DNA of 64,000 nucleotides from an uncultured Endomicrobiia bacterium (lineage in GTDB: Bacteria; Elusimicrobiota; Endomicrobiia; Endomicrobiales; Endomicrobiaceae): contig CALHWY010000012.1 of the NCBI GenBank assembly GCA_938040055.1, positions 186,001 through 250,000 of the forward strand. Reading direction: 5' to 3'. Position numbers and translations under genes: made by a program. Shown here piece by piece: positions 34,162 through 42,525 of this stretch; the stretch's first letter is position 1; each line of letters starts with the position of its first letter. The notes under the pieces were generated by a model. The model made no database searches. It had not been told where the DNA came from and saw only the letters and a program-made list of their open reading frames with translations.

Positions 34162-35895
34162 TTAAAATTTTGCGTTAACCTCTATTTGATATAAATAAGA
34201 TCTTTCCGTATTGGCAAAAACCTTGTTCGCGCCGGTCGGAGGCGTGTAAACCGCAATGGCGAAACCGGCGTCAAAATAGTCAAGATATTTATATTTGACG
34301 AAAAAATCAGTTTCATTGCCCAAATCGGCTTTCGCCCCGTAAAGTTTGGCAAAACCCGCATCGCCGGAATCGGGCGGAGCTTCGGACGCCGAATATAAAT
34401 AAAAAGCCGCTCCGGTCTGCAAAAAGCTCCAGGGGAAAATGTCAAAATTCAGCCCTGCCGTATTTATTCCTTTATACCCTTGCGCAAGATTAAGAAAAGA
34501 ATCGCCAGTTCCGGCCGCGAACAAAGCACCGTATCCTATCCTGCGCAATCCGTCATATCTTCTTGAAAAAGTAGGATTAAAAACATTGTCGCCTTTCGCC
34601 TGGGCGTAAGAAAATAATATTTTCGCCGACGATTTTCTTTTTAAAAACATCCCTTTCCAGCCGCCTTCAGCCACAAAAGCGAAAGCGTCGTATTCAACGG
34701 CCGTGGACGAAGATTTTACCAGCTCTCCCGTCTGCCGCGCCGCTTCAAGCCTGTATTTGTATTTCTCGCCTCCGGTAAGCCTTATATCGTAAAATGTCTT
34801 TATATCGGATTTTATCGCATAAGCGGGCAAACCGGTAAAAATTCCTTTGCGGTATGCAAATCCCGTATCATTTCTTTCTTGATAGATGCCGGCTTCCAAG
34901 GCGGGAGAGGATTTGATTTTTATGTTGCCCCCGTAAATATTAAAATCTTTATCGTCGGCTTTCGCGGCGAAAGCGTCCGCTGAAATCATGCGGGATATGT
35001 CCGCCCTTATCCTTGCCCCCAGAAAACCGTTCCCGTTTGAATCGATTATCAGTCCGTCGCCGGCGGTAAAATACTGTTTCCCGACGGTAAAGACATAAGG
35101 CCGCGCCGCCGAAACCGCGCTTGTGAAATTGAGGTAAGCGCTTTCAAGAAAAAATGAGAAATCGTCTCCGGAATAAGGCATGGCAAAAATGCCGCCTGCG
35201 TGTTTTCCCGCGTTTCCGCGGGATACGATTTTGGCCGACATTTCTATCCGGTCGTCGAACTTTCCGATTATGTTCACGCCCAGATACTGCCGGTATACGG
35301 CCGCGCCTTCGGCCTGCGGCAGGGTATAATCGAGATTCGAATACGAACACGCCGCAAATTTAAGGTCATAATCCAAAACCAGGGAAGAATATGTCAGGTC
35401 CGGTTCGCGCTCCTGAGCTTGCTCTGTTTTTTGAAGCTCGCTCTTTTTTCTTTCCTCTTTTTCCCGCGCTTTCGCCTCTTTCGCATGAAGTTTTTCCAGC
35501 TTTCTTTGTTCTCCGTCTTCGGCTTTTTTGTCTTTTGCCTGCTCCGCAATCAGTTTGCGATGTTCTTTATCCAGCTTTTTTTGCAGGCGTTTATTCTCTT
35601 TTTCTATTTGTTTTTCCTGTTTTTTTTGTTCTCCGAACTGCTTTTTAAGCTCTCTGTCCAGCTCTTTTTTTTGCTTTTTTTCCTGCTTGTTTTGCGCTTT
35701 CAGCAAAGCTTTTTGTTGTTTTTCGGATTTTCTGTCAGCTTTTTTTTGCGCCTTCAGCATTTTCTTTTCCTGTTTTTCAAACAGTTTTTCCCGTTTCGGC
35801 TCCTGCACATTTTCAAACTGCGGGCCCATTTCAAACGCAAAAATATCAGCGGATGCCAATAATAATATAAACAAAGCTAAAAATTTAATTTTCAT
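34162..35895 (-). CDS. Outer-membrane barrel with long charged coiled-coil N-terminal region
   Basis: A 577-residue exported protein. Residues 1-20 are a signal peptide. Residues 25-165 are extremely rich in Lys, Glu and Gln with heptad-like repeats (KKQEKQIEKENKRLQKKL and similar) and should form a long periplasmic coiled coil. Residues 170-577 look like a porin-type barrel (DLKFAACSYSNLDYTLPQ, VFTVGKQYFTAGDGLIID, EVNAKF ending in Phe), similar in style to alginate-export or DUF6029-like barrels. The promoter is leaderless. Function unknown; the coiled coil may span the periplasm or bind peptidoglycan. Confidence 0.7.
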   Translation of the reverse strand: MKIKFLALFILLLASADIFAFEMGPQFENVQEPKREKLFEKQEKKMLKAQKKADRKSEKQQKALLKAQNKQEKKQKKELDRELKKQFGEQKKQEKQIEKENKRLQKKLDKEHRKLIAEQAKDKKAEDGEQRKLEKLHAKEAKAREKEERKKSELQKTEQAQEREPDLTYSSLVLDYDLKFAACSYSNLDYTLPQAEGAAVYRQYLGVNIIGKFDDRIEMSAKIVSRGNAGKHAGGIFAMPYSGDDFSFFLESAYLNFTSAVSAARPYVFTVGKQYFTAGDGLIIDSNGNGFLGARIRADISRMISADAFAAKADDKDFNIYGGNIKIKSSPALEAGIYQERNDTGFAYRKGIFTGLPAYAIKSDIKTFYDIRLTGGEKYKYRLEAARQTGELVKSSSTAVEYDAFAFVAEGGWKGMFLKRKSSAKILFSYAQAKGDNVFNPTFSRRYDGLRRIGYGALFAAGTGDSFLNLAQGYKGINTAGLNFDIFPWSFLQTGAAFYLYSASEAPPDSGDAGFAKLYGAKADLGNETDFFVKYKYLDYFDAGFAIAVYTPPTGANKVFANTERSYLYQIEVNAKF

Positions 35896-35903
35896 AGGGA
35901 ATT

Positions 35904-35932
35904 ATTCTACTATTTTCATTATGGTTTTTCAA
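35904..35932 (-). promoter_or_regulatory. Promoter of the coiled-coil barrel gene, leaderless arrangement
   Basis: On the minus strand TTGAAA (35927-35932), 17 bases, then TAGAAT (35904-35909) ends eight bases before the ATG. This is a near-consensus sigma70 promoter. The start site would fall within one or two bases of the AUG, with no room for a Shine-Dalgarno sequence. Confidence 0.7.
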
Positions 35933-36028
35933 TGAAAAACAGCCGGAAGAAGCAGAATATGTTTAAAAAAGCAAATACCGAAAAAACGCTTGTCATTGGT
36001 CCTTCGCCGTTTTTTCCCAAAGCAAAAT

Positions 36029-36057
36029 AAAAAAGCCCGCCTGGAAAGCGGGCTTTG
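36029..36057 (-). terminator. Rho-independent terminator after the small barrel gene
   Basis: On the minus strand AAAGCCCGC, loop TTTCCAG, GCGGGC and a run of six T form a textbook terminator 20 bases past the stop of the gene at 36079. Confidence 0.88.
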
Positions 36058-36078
36058 ATCATTTTATGACCGGTTTGA

Positions 36079-36582
36079 TCAGTCAAGATAGTATCTGAAA
36101 CCGAATATGGACAGCCAGTTGCTTCTGGTAGCGACAAAGTTCCAGTCTTTCTGGAAATTCGCTTCAATACCGATTTCCGCGGATACGGAAAGATTTCTTA
36201 CCACAAAATACTCAACTCCCGTGCCTGCCGAAGGACTGAAAATTACCGAAGAATCTCCGGTTTCAGGATCGTAATAACCGAGATTTACTCCCCCGAAACC
36301 GTAAATATTAAAATCATTGTACTTTTTCAATACATACAAAGCTCTTCCGCCCGCCGTCACGCTGTCGTCCCCGTCTCCGGATCTGAAACCGAAACTGCCT
36401 TCAAGAGAAAGCAGATCGCTGAGCGCAAATCTTACCGCAAAAGCATTATGGACATATCCTACCGCTATGAAACCGCCGTTTTCGTTTTTTATATTCATAA
36501 CAGGCTCTGTTTTAACGGTCTGCGCAAAAGAAACCCCTGAAGCAAACATTGCAAACAATACGGCAAAAAATACTTTTTTCAT
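36079..36582 (-). CDS. Small outer-membrane beta-barrel protein
   Basis: A 167-residue exported protein. The signal peptide ends near FAQT (21). The mature chain alternates as eight or so strands (GGFIAVGYVHNAFAVRFAL, DFNIYGFGGVNLGYY, GTGVEYFVVRNLSVSAEIGIEANF) and closes with IFGFRYYLD. It resembles OmpA-N/OmpX-type barrels without a specific match. It has an AAGGAG RBS and its own terminator, and stands last in the PHP-TPR-barrel run. Function unknown. Confidence 0.72.
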   Translation of the reverse strand: MKKVFFAVLFAMFASGVSFAQTVKTEPVMNIKNENGGFIAVGYVHNAFAVRFALSDLLSLEGSFGFRSGDGDDSVTAGGRALYVLKKYNDFNIYGFGGVNLGYYDPETGDSSVIFSPSAGTGVEYFVVRNLSVSAEIGIEANFQKDWNFVATRSNWLSIFGFRYYLD

Positions 36583-36606
36583 TGCTTTTCTCCTTGAATA
36601 AAGTTC

Positions 36607-37248
36607 TTATTTCATTTCCTGCAAAGCTTTTTCGGCTTTTTCCGCTTCGGCTGTTGCCGGAAATTTGGCAAGTATTTCATTATATACCCGTTTTGCATCT
36701 TCAACGGCTTCCGTAATGAGATAAAAACGGGCAAGACCGGAATAAATATCTTTTATAAGGAAACTGTCGGAATATTTATTGATAAATTCATTGGCATAAA
36801 GTATGGCATTATCATAATCGTTCTGCTGGTCATATATGTATATTATTCTGGCCAAAGCCAAAGGCTTTATAAGTTCGGGGTTTCCTTTCTCTTCGGTTTC
36901 TTTTAAAAGCTCCAATGCCTGCCCGTACTCTTTTTTATCGGCCATCATATCGGCTTTTACAAGTCTTGCCTGATAAGAAGCAGGCGTGTTTCGGGCATAA
37001 ACTATAGCGCTGTTAAGATGCGCCGTAGCCTCCTGTTCGTTCTTGTCCATAAGCGACATATATGCGGCGGCAAGTCTGTCGGAAGAGGTTTCTTTGACAG
37101 TCTGAAAACGCAGCAGTATAAAGCCTCCTAAAAGAATAAAGCCTATTGTAAAACCGGCCGCAGTAAAAAATCTTGTCCTGTTTTCTTTTATCTGTTTAAT
37201 AAAAAAATCCGCGATTTTATTTGCTTTGGACTTCCTTGAGGCTCGCAT
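36607..37248 (-). CDS. Membrane-anchored TPR protein
   Basis: A 213-residue protein with a basic cytoplasmic start, one transmembrane helix (about 30-47, FFTAAGFTIGFILLGGFILL) and four or so TPR-like helical repeats facing the periplasm (AAAYMSLMDKNEQEATAHLNSAI, YGQALELLKETEEKGN, YDNAILYANEFINKY, VEDAKRVYNEILAKFPATAE). The architecture is like YfgM-type ancillary proteins of envelope assembly. AAAGGAGC precedes the start. It lies between a PHP phosphatase and a small barrel gene. A scaffold role is likely; the partner is unknown. Confidence 0.7.
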   Translation of the reverse strand: MRASRKSKANKIADFFIKQIKENRTRFFTAAGFTIGFILLGGFILLRFQTVKETSSDRLAAAYMSLMDKNEQEATAHLNSAIVYARNTPASYQARLVKADMMADKKEYGQALELLKETEEKGNPELIKPLALARIIYIYDQQNDYDNAILYANEFINKYSDSFLIKDIYSGLARFYLITEAVEDAKRVYNEILAKFPATAEAEKAEKALQEMK

Positions 37249-37268
37249 TTAAAGCTCCTTTGATTTGT

Positions 37269-37919
37269 TTAATCCCGTAATCCGTTTATTATTTCCCGGG
37301 CATTTTCCTGCATTAGCGCATAATAATCTTCCGGCAGTCCCGCTTCAAGCAATGTTTTTGAGATAAGCTCGGGAGTAAGAAGATTATCCGGAGTGTGGGT
37401 ATCGGTATTTAAGACAAGTTTGGCTCCGGCGTCCAAACCCGCCGCGGCGACTTCTTTATTTGCGGCATTATGCCCCTTGCGGGTAGTTATTTCAAGTTTT
37501 ACATTATTTTTTGCCGCGGTTTCGGCTTCTTTTTTGGTTATATGCCCCGGATGGGCAAGTATGTCTATCGGGGCTTCAACCGCGTAAATATTGGTTTCGG
37601 GCGGCACGGTTTCCGCGACGGTTTCGCCGTGCACGACTATTATCCGCGCTCCCAGTTTTCTGCATTCCAAAGCCGCTTGTTTAATAAGTTTGGGCGGAAC
37701 ATATGTTATTTCCACTCCCGGAAATACTGAAATGCCGTAATTGTCCGTAAGGATCCGCGCGACTTTTACAATTCCGGGGATTACAAAATCCATATTGGAA
37801 AAATCGACATGATCGGTAAGCGCTATAGCCTTATATCCTTTATATTTCGCTCTGTAAACAAGCTCCGACGGAATAAGCACTCCGTCAGAAAATAGAGTAT
37901 GCGTGTGTAAATCTATCAT
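37269..37919 (-). CDS. PHP-domain phosphatase, possible histidinol phosphatase
   Basis: A 216-residue metal-dependent hydrolase of the PHP family. The metal ligands are visible: MIDLHTHTLFSDG, IALTDHVDFSN, PGVEITY, IIVVHGE, DILAHPG and the closing LNTDTHTP. The family includes HisK-type histidinol-phosphate phosphatases and trinucleotide phosphodiesterases. The his genes further along this strand lack a phosphatase, so this protein could supply the missing step, but that is inference. A strong promoter (TTGACT-17-TATAAT) stands in front, and the leader carries AAGGAAAA. Confidence 0.8.
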   Translation of the reverse strand: MIDLHTHTLFSDGVLIPSELVYRAKYKGYKAIALTDHVDFSNMDFVIPGIVKVARILTDNYGISVFPGVEITYVPPKLIKQAALECRKLGARIIVVHGETVAETVPPETNIYAVEAPIDILAHPGHITKKEAETAAKNNVKLEITTRKGHNAANKEVAAAGLDAGAKLVLNTDTHTPDNLLTPELISKTLLEAGLPEDYYALMQENAREIINGLRD

Positions 37920-37950
37920 CCGTTTTCCTTATTGCAGACAATTGGAACGA

Positions 37951-37979
37951 ATTATACAAAGATATTCCGCTCCAGTCAA
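37951..37979 (-). promoter_or_regulatory. Promoter of the PHP-TPR-barrel operon
   Basis: On the minus strand TTGACT (37974-37979) and TATAAT (37951-37956) are exactly 17 bases apart, close to the sigma70 consensus. About 30 bases of leader with an RBS precede the ATG at 37919. Confidence 0.8.
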
Positions 37980-38036
37980 TTTGGCGCCGGCGCGGGCGGC
38001 GTATAAGAATTTTTCCGGAATTTCCGGCGGTTCTTG

Positions 38037-39470
38037 TCAGTTTTCTTCCGTTATTTCGGCTTTTTTGCTTATGATATCTTTGGCATCTTTTGGTATGTCC
38101 GCCGGCTTCACATCGTCAGCGCTTTCTTTTTTATCCGCGGTTTCGCCGTTTTCACCATTAATATTTTCAAAAGAGCTTTCCCGCGGTTTTTCTTCTTTAT
38201 TTATCTCACCGGACTTTTCCTCTGCGGCTTTTGCCGCCCGCGCGCCGCCTATTTTTACCGCAAATCTTATCCGGTGCGACCAAGAAGGATCCTGCCCGGC
38301 GTATATCCCTTCTTCCTGCCCGTAAAAAGCATAATCAAGACAAACTATTTTCGTTTCAATGCCGGCTCCGGCTGACGGATACCCGGAATTGATTCCCGCC
38401 CTCAGAGAAAATATGTTCAGAAGTTTAACTTCCGCCCCGAAATGAACTTTTTTCCAGAACGAATCCGACAGTTTTTCGTCTTCTCCGGCAATATCCGTCA
38501 GATCGGCGGCTATAATCACGTTATCCCCGGTTTCAATATATTTCCCCGGCCAATAGTAAAATTTTTCGGGAAAATATGCCGCTCCGATGCTTAGAGAAGG
38601 CCTGATTTCTCCGGTAAAAGAATCTTTCGAATGCGCAGGATTTTTATCATCAACGTATTTGCAATAATCTATTCTGGTGGTAAAAGCGTCGGCAAGCTGC
38701 AAGCCTATATTCCATTTCCGGTCCGGATGATATATCAGGCCGAAATCCGCCCCGAACCCGCCCCCGTCCTGAACGGGAACTTTAAAATTCTCAAATTCGT
38801 CGACCGACAAATCGCGCGCTTGCGACAAAATCCTGTAAACATATTTGATATTTACGCCGAGAGAAAGCGAACCCGGAATATTTATGCCGGGGAAAGAGTC
38901 TATTCTGTACGCCGCGGGAACGGAAGCTATAACCGAGGCCTGCCCTTTATAAGTAAAGCTTGGGACGACTATGCTCCGGTTGAACCTGAAATCGGCGTCG
39001 GCAAAAGAAAAAAGGCCCGCTCCGAAACCGAAACGGCCGGGCGAAGCCGGCGTATGTCCGGAAATAAAAACGAAATTGGGCGCTCCCATATTAATTTTCG
39101 GGCGCGCTCCGAGAATATTTTTGTTTATTTTATTTAAAAGTTTCGCCTGTTCATGCGGGTTAAGCTTGTCAAAATTTTTCAAATCGTCCCTGTTATCGGA
39201 ATAAAATTTCGCGAATTCATACGTTTCCGTGTTTACGGACATATCAAAGGAAAAAAACTGCATCATTTTGCCGCTTATTTGCGTTATGCCGGCAGGATTA
39301 TAGAAGAATGCGTTTTCATCATCGGCTACGGCGACGAAAGCGCCGCCCATGCCCATAGGGCGTATTCCTTTAAAAAAAGCCTTTTCGTCTTTCTTCGCCG
39401 CCCAGGAAGAAGAAACCGAAAGCAACAGTAAAACAGTCATCAATGTTAATTTTGTTAATTTTTTCAGCAT
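38037..39470 (-). CDS. PorV/TraF/FadL-like outer-membrane protein with acidic tail
   Basis: A 477-residue exported protein. After a signal peptide (1-24) comes KGIRPMGMGGAFVAVADDENAFFYNPAGI, the hallmark N terminus of the PorV/PorQ and TraF (UPF0164) outer-membrane families. The barrel region ends near RIRFAVKIG (about 405). The last 70 residues are a Glu/Lys/Asp-rich, apparently unstructured tail outside the barrel. PorV relatives serve type IX secretion or sorting; no such genes are seen here. It overlaps closely with the lipoprotein gene upstream (one base apart). Confidence 0.8.
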   Translation of the reverse strand: MLKKLTKLTLMTVLLLLSVSSSWAAKKDEKAFFKGIRPMGMGGAFVAVADDENAFFYNPAGITQISGKMMQFFSFDMSVNTETYEFAKFYSDNRDDLKNFDKLNPHEQAKLLNKINKNILGARPKINMGAPNFVFISGHTPASPGRFGFGAGLFSFADADFRFNRSIVVPSFTYKGQASVIASVPAAYRIDSFPGINIPGSLSLGVNIKYVYRILSQARDLSVDEFENFKVPVQDGGGFGADFGLIYHPDRKWNIGLQLADAFTTRIDYCKYVDDKNPAHSKDSFTGEIRPSLSIGAAYFPEKFYYWPGKYIETGDNVIIAADLTDIAGEDEKLSDSFWKKVHFGAEVKLLNIFSLRAGINSGYPSAGAGIETKIVCLDYAFYGQEEGIYAGQDPSWSHRIRFAVKIGGARAAKAAEEKSGEINKEEKPRESSFENINGENGETADKKESADDVKPADIPKDAKDIISKKAEITEEN

Positions 39471-39471
39471 G

Positions 39472-40200
39472 CTAATATCCTTTGTTTCTTATATCGTTTA
39501 TCAATTTCCTTACATCGCTTCTCAAACTTCTTGATATGCTTCCTCCTTCGGAAGATATGGACTGCAAAGACATCTCCGCTTTGGCGAGATTGGGCAGAAT
39601 ATACCCTTCTACGGCGTCTTTTACAGACTGCAAAGCCGAGGCGAAATCGGGAATCGTCATTGAAAAGTCGGCGTTGATATTAAGGTCGTTTATATTTATT
39701 TTTTCATCGGTTATAATGGAAACAGCCGCAAGAAGCAAATAAGATATGGCGGCATTAAGGCGGGCGTCGACCTTATTTTCGGCGCCGTCCGGCATTGAAG
39801 GCAGCATGGCCGGAGAAAGTATCTCATCCAGCGTTTTCTTTATTGCGGCGGCATCCCGCATATCCAAAAATTCAAGCAGTCCCGCCGAAGAATTTCCGTC
39901 GCGATCAATAACGGCTCTTATTATAGCTTCATAGTTTTTACCCGAAGCGGCGGCGAAAGCCGCGCAGGAATATCCGTAAACCGCGGCGGCGTCTCCCGGC
40001 TTTTTGTTTAAAGCTTTGCGGTAATATTTTGCGGCTTTGCCGTAATTTTTATTTTTCATAGCGGCCTGCGCATCAGCCATCAGCAGTTTATAACCGCCTT
40101 TGCCTTCATCATGCGCCCATGAAAAAAGATTTCCGTTGCCGCAGCCCGCAATGCATAAAAAAAGACATGCTAAAACAAAAAAAAATAATTTTCCATTCAT
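39472..40200 (-). CDS. TPR-containing lipoprotein
   Basis: A 242-residue lipoprotein. The signal peptide (MNGKLFFFVLACLFLCIAGC) ends in a lipobox. One clear TPR pair follows (YKLLMADAQAAMKNKNYGKAAKYYRKALNKKPGDAAAVYGYSCAAFAAA). The rest is helical and ends with SRSLRSDVRKLINDIRNKGY. ATG 40200 follows AAGGAGCAGGT. It is one base from the PorV-like gene and probably works with it at the outer membrane. No named family recognised. Confidence 0.75.
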   Translation of the reverse strand: MNGKLFFFVLACLFLCIAGCGNGNLFSWAHDEGKGGYKLLMADAQAAMKNKNYGKAAKYYRKALNKKPGDAAAVYGYSCAAFAAASGKNYEAIIRAVIDRDGNSSAGLLEFLDMRDAAAIKKTLDEILSPAMLPSMPDGAENKVDARLNAAISYLLLAAVSIITDEKININDLNINADFSMTIPDFASALQSVKDAVEGYILPNLAKAEMSLQSISSEGGSISRSLRSDVRKLINDIRNKGY

Positions 40201-40813
40201 ACCTGCTCCTTCATGTTTGATAATTATGACATCTAAATTAGACAAAAAAATGAGAAAAAAAGCTATATGCTTTAAAAAACGGGCTTCGGCCTGCCGGCAT
40301 TTATATTTTTCGGCGAAAAATAAATTTAAAACATCAGCTTTTTATGAAGAGACTTTTCAATTACGCGTCTGGGAACGGAAAAGCGCGAAATGCGGCACAT
40401 ATGACATAAACGGTATCTTTTAAACGGATTTTGCCTTGCCCGAAAAGAGGCGGCGCCCAATAAAGCCGCCGCATTATTACAAAAGTTTGAACTTTTCCCC
40501 TGCCAATATAAAGGAAAAGATATACCCGCATTAAATAAAGCCGCGCCGTTAAAAGGGTTTGAACCGGCAGCAGTTTTACTATTCGCAAAAACCAATAAAA
40601 TGCCAATGCCGGTAAGCCTGAAAAACACGGTTTGAACTTACGGCAATTTATTTCCGCAAAAGCGGCTTAAATTAAGCCGCGCTTAAACCGGTTTTTATCA
40701 ATGCCGGCATATCCTACCCGTCAGAAAAAGCGCAGGATATATGAAATTTCTGCGGCATTACAAAAGTTTTGTTTTTTTTGAATTATAATGCGGGCGTTTG
40801 CGGAGTCAACCGG
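40201..40813. other. Gene-free stretch with GC-rich inverted repeats
   Basis: 613 bases between the lipoprotein gene and the tad cluster. GCGGCTTAA, A, TTAAGCCGC at 40662-40680 is a perfect 19-base inverted repeat. Two ACAAAAGTTT segments occur near 40478 and 40759, the latter extending to a hairpin with a T-run. A TATAAT at about 40784 on the plus strand serves no visible gene. The frames here lack support. Confidence 0.5.
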
Positions 40814-41698
40814 CTAAAAGCCGCCCGTTGTTATAAAATTTATGACAATAGGCCCGAAAATTACTATAAAAATGGTCGGGAAGATGAAAAGCACCATGGG
40901 TATAAGCATTTTTATCGGAGCTTCCTGCGCCTTTTTTTCCGCTTCCGAAGCGCGCTCCGTTCTCATTTGTTCGGCAAGCCTTTTTAATGTATCGGACATT
41001 CCTACGCCGGCGTCAAGAGCCATGTTTACGGTTCTTATAAAAAAGCCGAGCTGTTCAACGCCGTTTTTTTGCGCCATCTCGCTCAATGCCGTTTTTTTAT
41101 CATAACCCAGAGAGATCTTTGCGAGAGCCGCGCTGAAATCGTCCGAAAGAGGCCCTTTCAAAATATCCGTCACTTTATCCGCGGCGCTGAAAAAATCCGC
41201 GCCGGCATCCATCATTATCGACAGCAAATCCGACATATCCGGAAGCTGTTTTATAACCGCTTCTCTTCTGGTTTTCACCGCCTCTTTTATTTTTATCAAA
41301 GGAAAAAAGAAAAACAGAACCGCCGCGAAAAGCAGAATAAATATATCAAGACTTATAAAAAGCGCGCAAAAAAGCACTCCGCCCGACATTGAAAAAAGGC
41401 TGAGCGCCAGATACTGGTAAGCGTTATATCTGGCATAATCCCCGCCAAGAGCATTTAAATCGACCTGAATTTTTGACATAAAATCGCGGAACTTTTTATA
41501 TTTGACGCGCGAAATAACAAAGCCTATGCCGTCTGCCCAGCGTAAAAGCACCGGCATTATAAAACTTTTGCTTTTTTTCTTTTCAACGGCATTATGAACT
41601 TTGCCTTCCGTTTCCATAGTGCTTATGCTTGCCAGAAATGAAATTGCGAACAAAAAAACCGCAAGTAAAAAAGTTATGCAGAAAAGAAATAAAAACAT
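40814..41698 (-). CDS. tadC: Tad pilus inner-membrane platform protein TadC
   Basis: A 294-residue membrane protein of the type II secretion F family. Four hydrophobic segments (1-25, about 105-150, 262-290) flank the T2SSF core (RREAVIKQLPDMSDLLSIMMDAGADFFSAADKV...LGYDKKTALSEMAQKNGVEQLGFFIRTVNMALDAGVGMSDTLKRLAEQMR). It pairs with TadB as the platform of the Flp pilus. Its start overlaps the tadB stop as TAATG. It is last in the tad run on this strand. Confidence 0.88.
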   Translation of the reverse strand: MFLFLFCITFLLAVFLFAISFLASISTMETEGKVHNAVEKKKSKSFIMPVLLRWADGIGFVISRVKYKKFRDFMSKIQVDLNALGGDYARYNAYQYLALSLFSMSGGVLFCALFISLDIFILLFAAVLFFFFPLIKIKEAVKTRREAVIKQLPDMSDLLSIMMDAGADFFSAADKVTDILKGPLSDDFSAALAKISLGYDKKTALSEMAQKNGVEQLGFFIRTVNMALDAGVGMSDTLKRLAEQMRTERASEAEKKAQEAPIKMLIPMVLFIFPTIFIVIFGPIVINFITTGGF

Positions 41699-42525
41699 TA
41701 AAATTCAATCTCCGTTAATTTTCTTATTACAAAAGAACCAGTCAAAACCATTATCACCACTATAAGCAAAAGTATGTTTCCCGCCAGAGTCGTAAAAAGA
41801 GAGCCTATCATTTCAGGCTCGATCGCATACATCATCGCTATAACGACAAAAGGAATAACGCTTACGACATTGCCTGACATTCTGCCCTGGGCGGTTAAAG
41901 CCTTGACTTTTGACTGGATGGCGGTTCTCTGTGAAGTCGCCGCTATGATACGGTCGAATATGCCGGCAAGGCTCGCCCCCGAATCTTTTGATATGCGTAT
42001 GGTGTCAATCATAAGTTTGAATTCTTTGCTGACGGCGTTTGCCGACGCTTCCATAAGAATGCCGTCAAAATTCGCGCCCAAAGCAAGCCGTTCGGACATT
42101 TTTTCAAATTCGCTTTTTATCGGATCTTTAAGCTCGTCCGCGGCCGTCGCGACCGCCTGGGCGAGAGACTGCCCCGACTGCACGGCGTTTTTTACTACGG
42201 TAAGAGCTTCTATAACCTGCTTGTCGACAAGAGCCGCGTATTCCGCGGCCTTTTTATTTTTAATATACCAGTCGAAATAAACGTAAAGTATGCTTGCCGT
42301 CAGGGCAAAAACAATATTCATCAAAATTACCGCCGTTATAAAAAAAACGGCGGCCGCCGCAAATATTCTTTTTTTTAACGACGTCATCTTTTTAAATTCA
42401 AAAACCGTATTTTTATTTTTTCCGGCATTTTTTACCCTTTTCTTTATTGCGCGGATAAAGGAGAATGCAGCCGTAAAAGAAAAAAACGCGACCGTTATAA
42501 AAAACAATATTTTGATCATTATCAT
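41698..42525 (-). CDS. tadB: Tad pilus inner-membrane platform protein TadB
   Basis: A 275-residue protein with N-terminal membrane helices (1-25, 55-85), a cytoplasmic T2SSF domain (DKQVIEALTVVKNAVQSGQSLAQAVATAADELKDPIKSEFEKMSERLALG...DTIRISKDSGASLAGIFDRI) and two C-terminal helices. It forms the pilus assembly platform with TadC. The ATG overlaps the stop of the upstream ATPase gene as ATGA, so expression is coupled. Confidence 0.9.
   Translation of the reverse strand: MIMIKILFFITVAFFSFTAAFSFIRAIKKRVKNAGKNKNTVFEFKKMTSLKKRIFAAAAVFFITAVILMNIVFALTASILYVYFDWYIKNKKAAEYAALVDKQVIEALTVVKNAVQSGQSLAQAVATAADELKDPIKSEFEKMSERLALGANFDGILMEASANAVSKEFKLMIDTIRISKDSGASLAGIFDRIIAATSQRTAIQSKVKALTAQGRMSGNVVSVIPFVVIAMMYAIEPEMIGSLFTTLAGNILLLIVVIMVLTGSFVIRKLTEIEF

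Noticed and set aside
35200..35935. Long plus-strand frames opposite the coiled-coil barrel gene
   Set aside because: They are the antisense of a Lys/Glu/Gln-rich region, which yields Phe/Leu/Ser-rich false frames.
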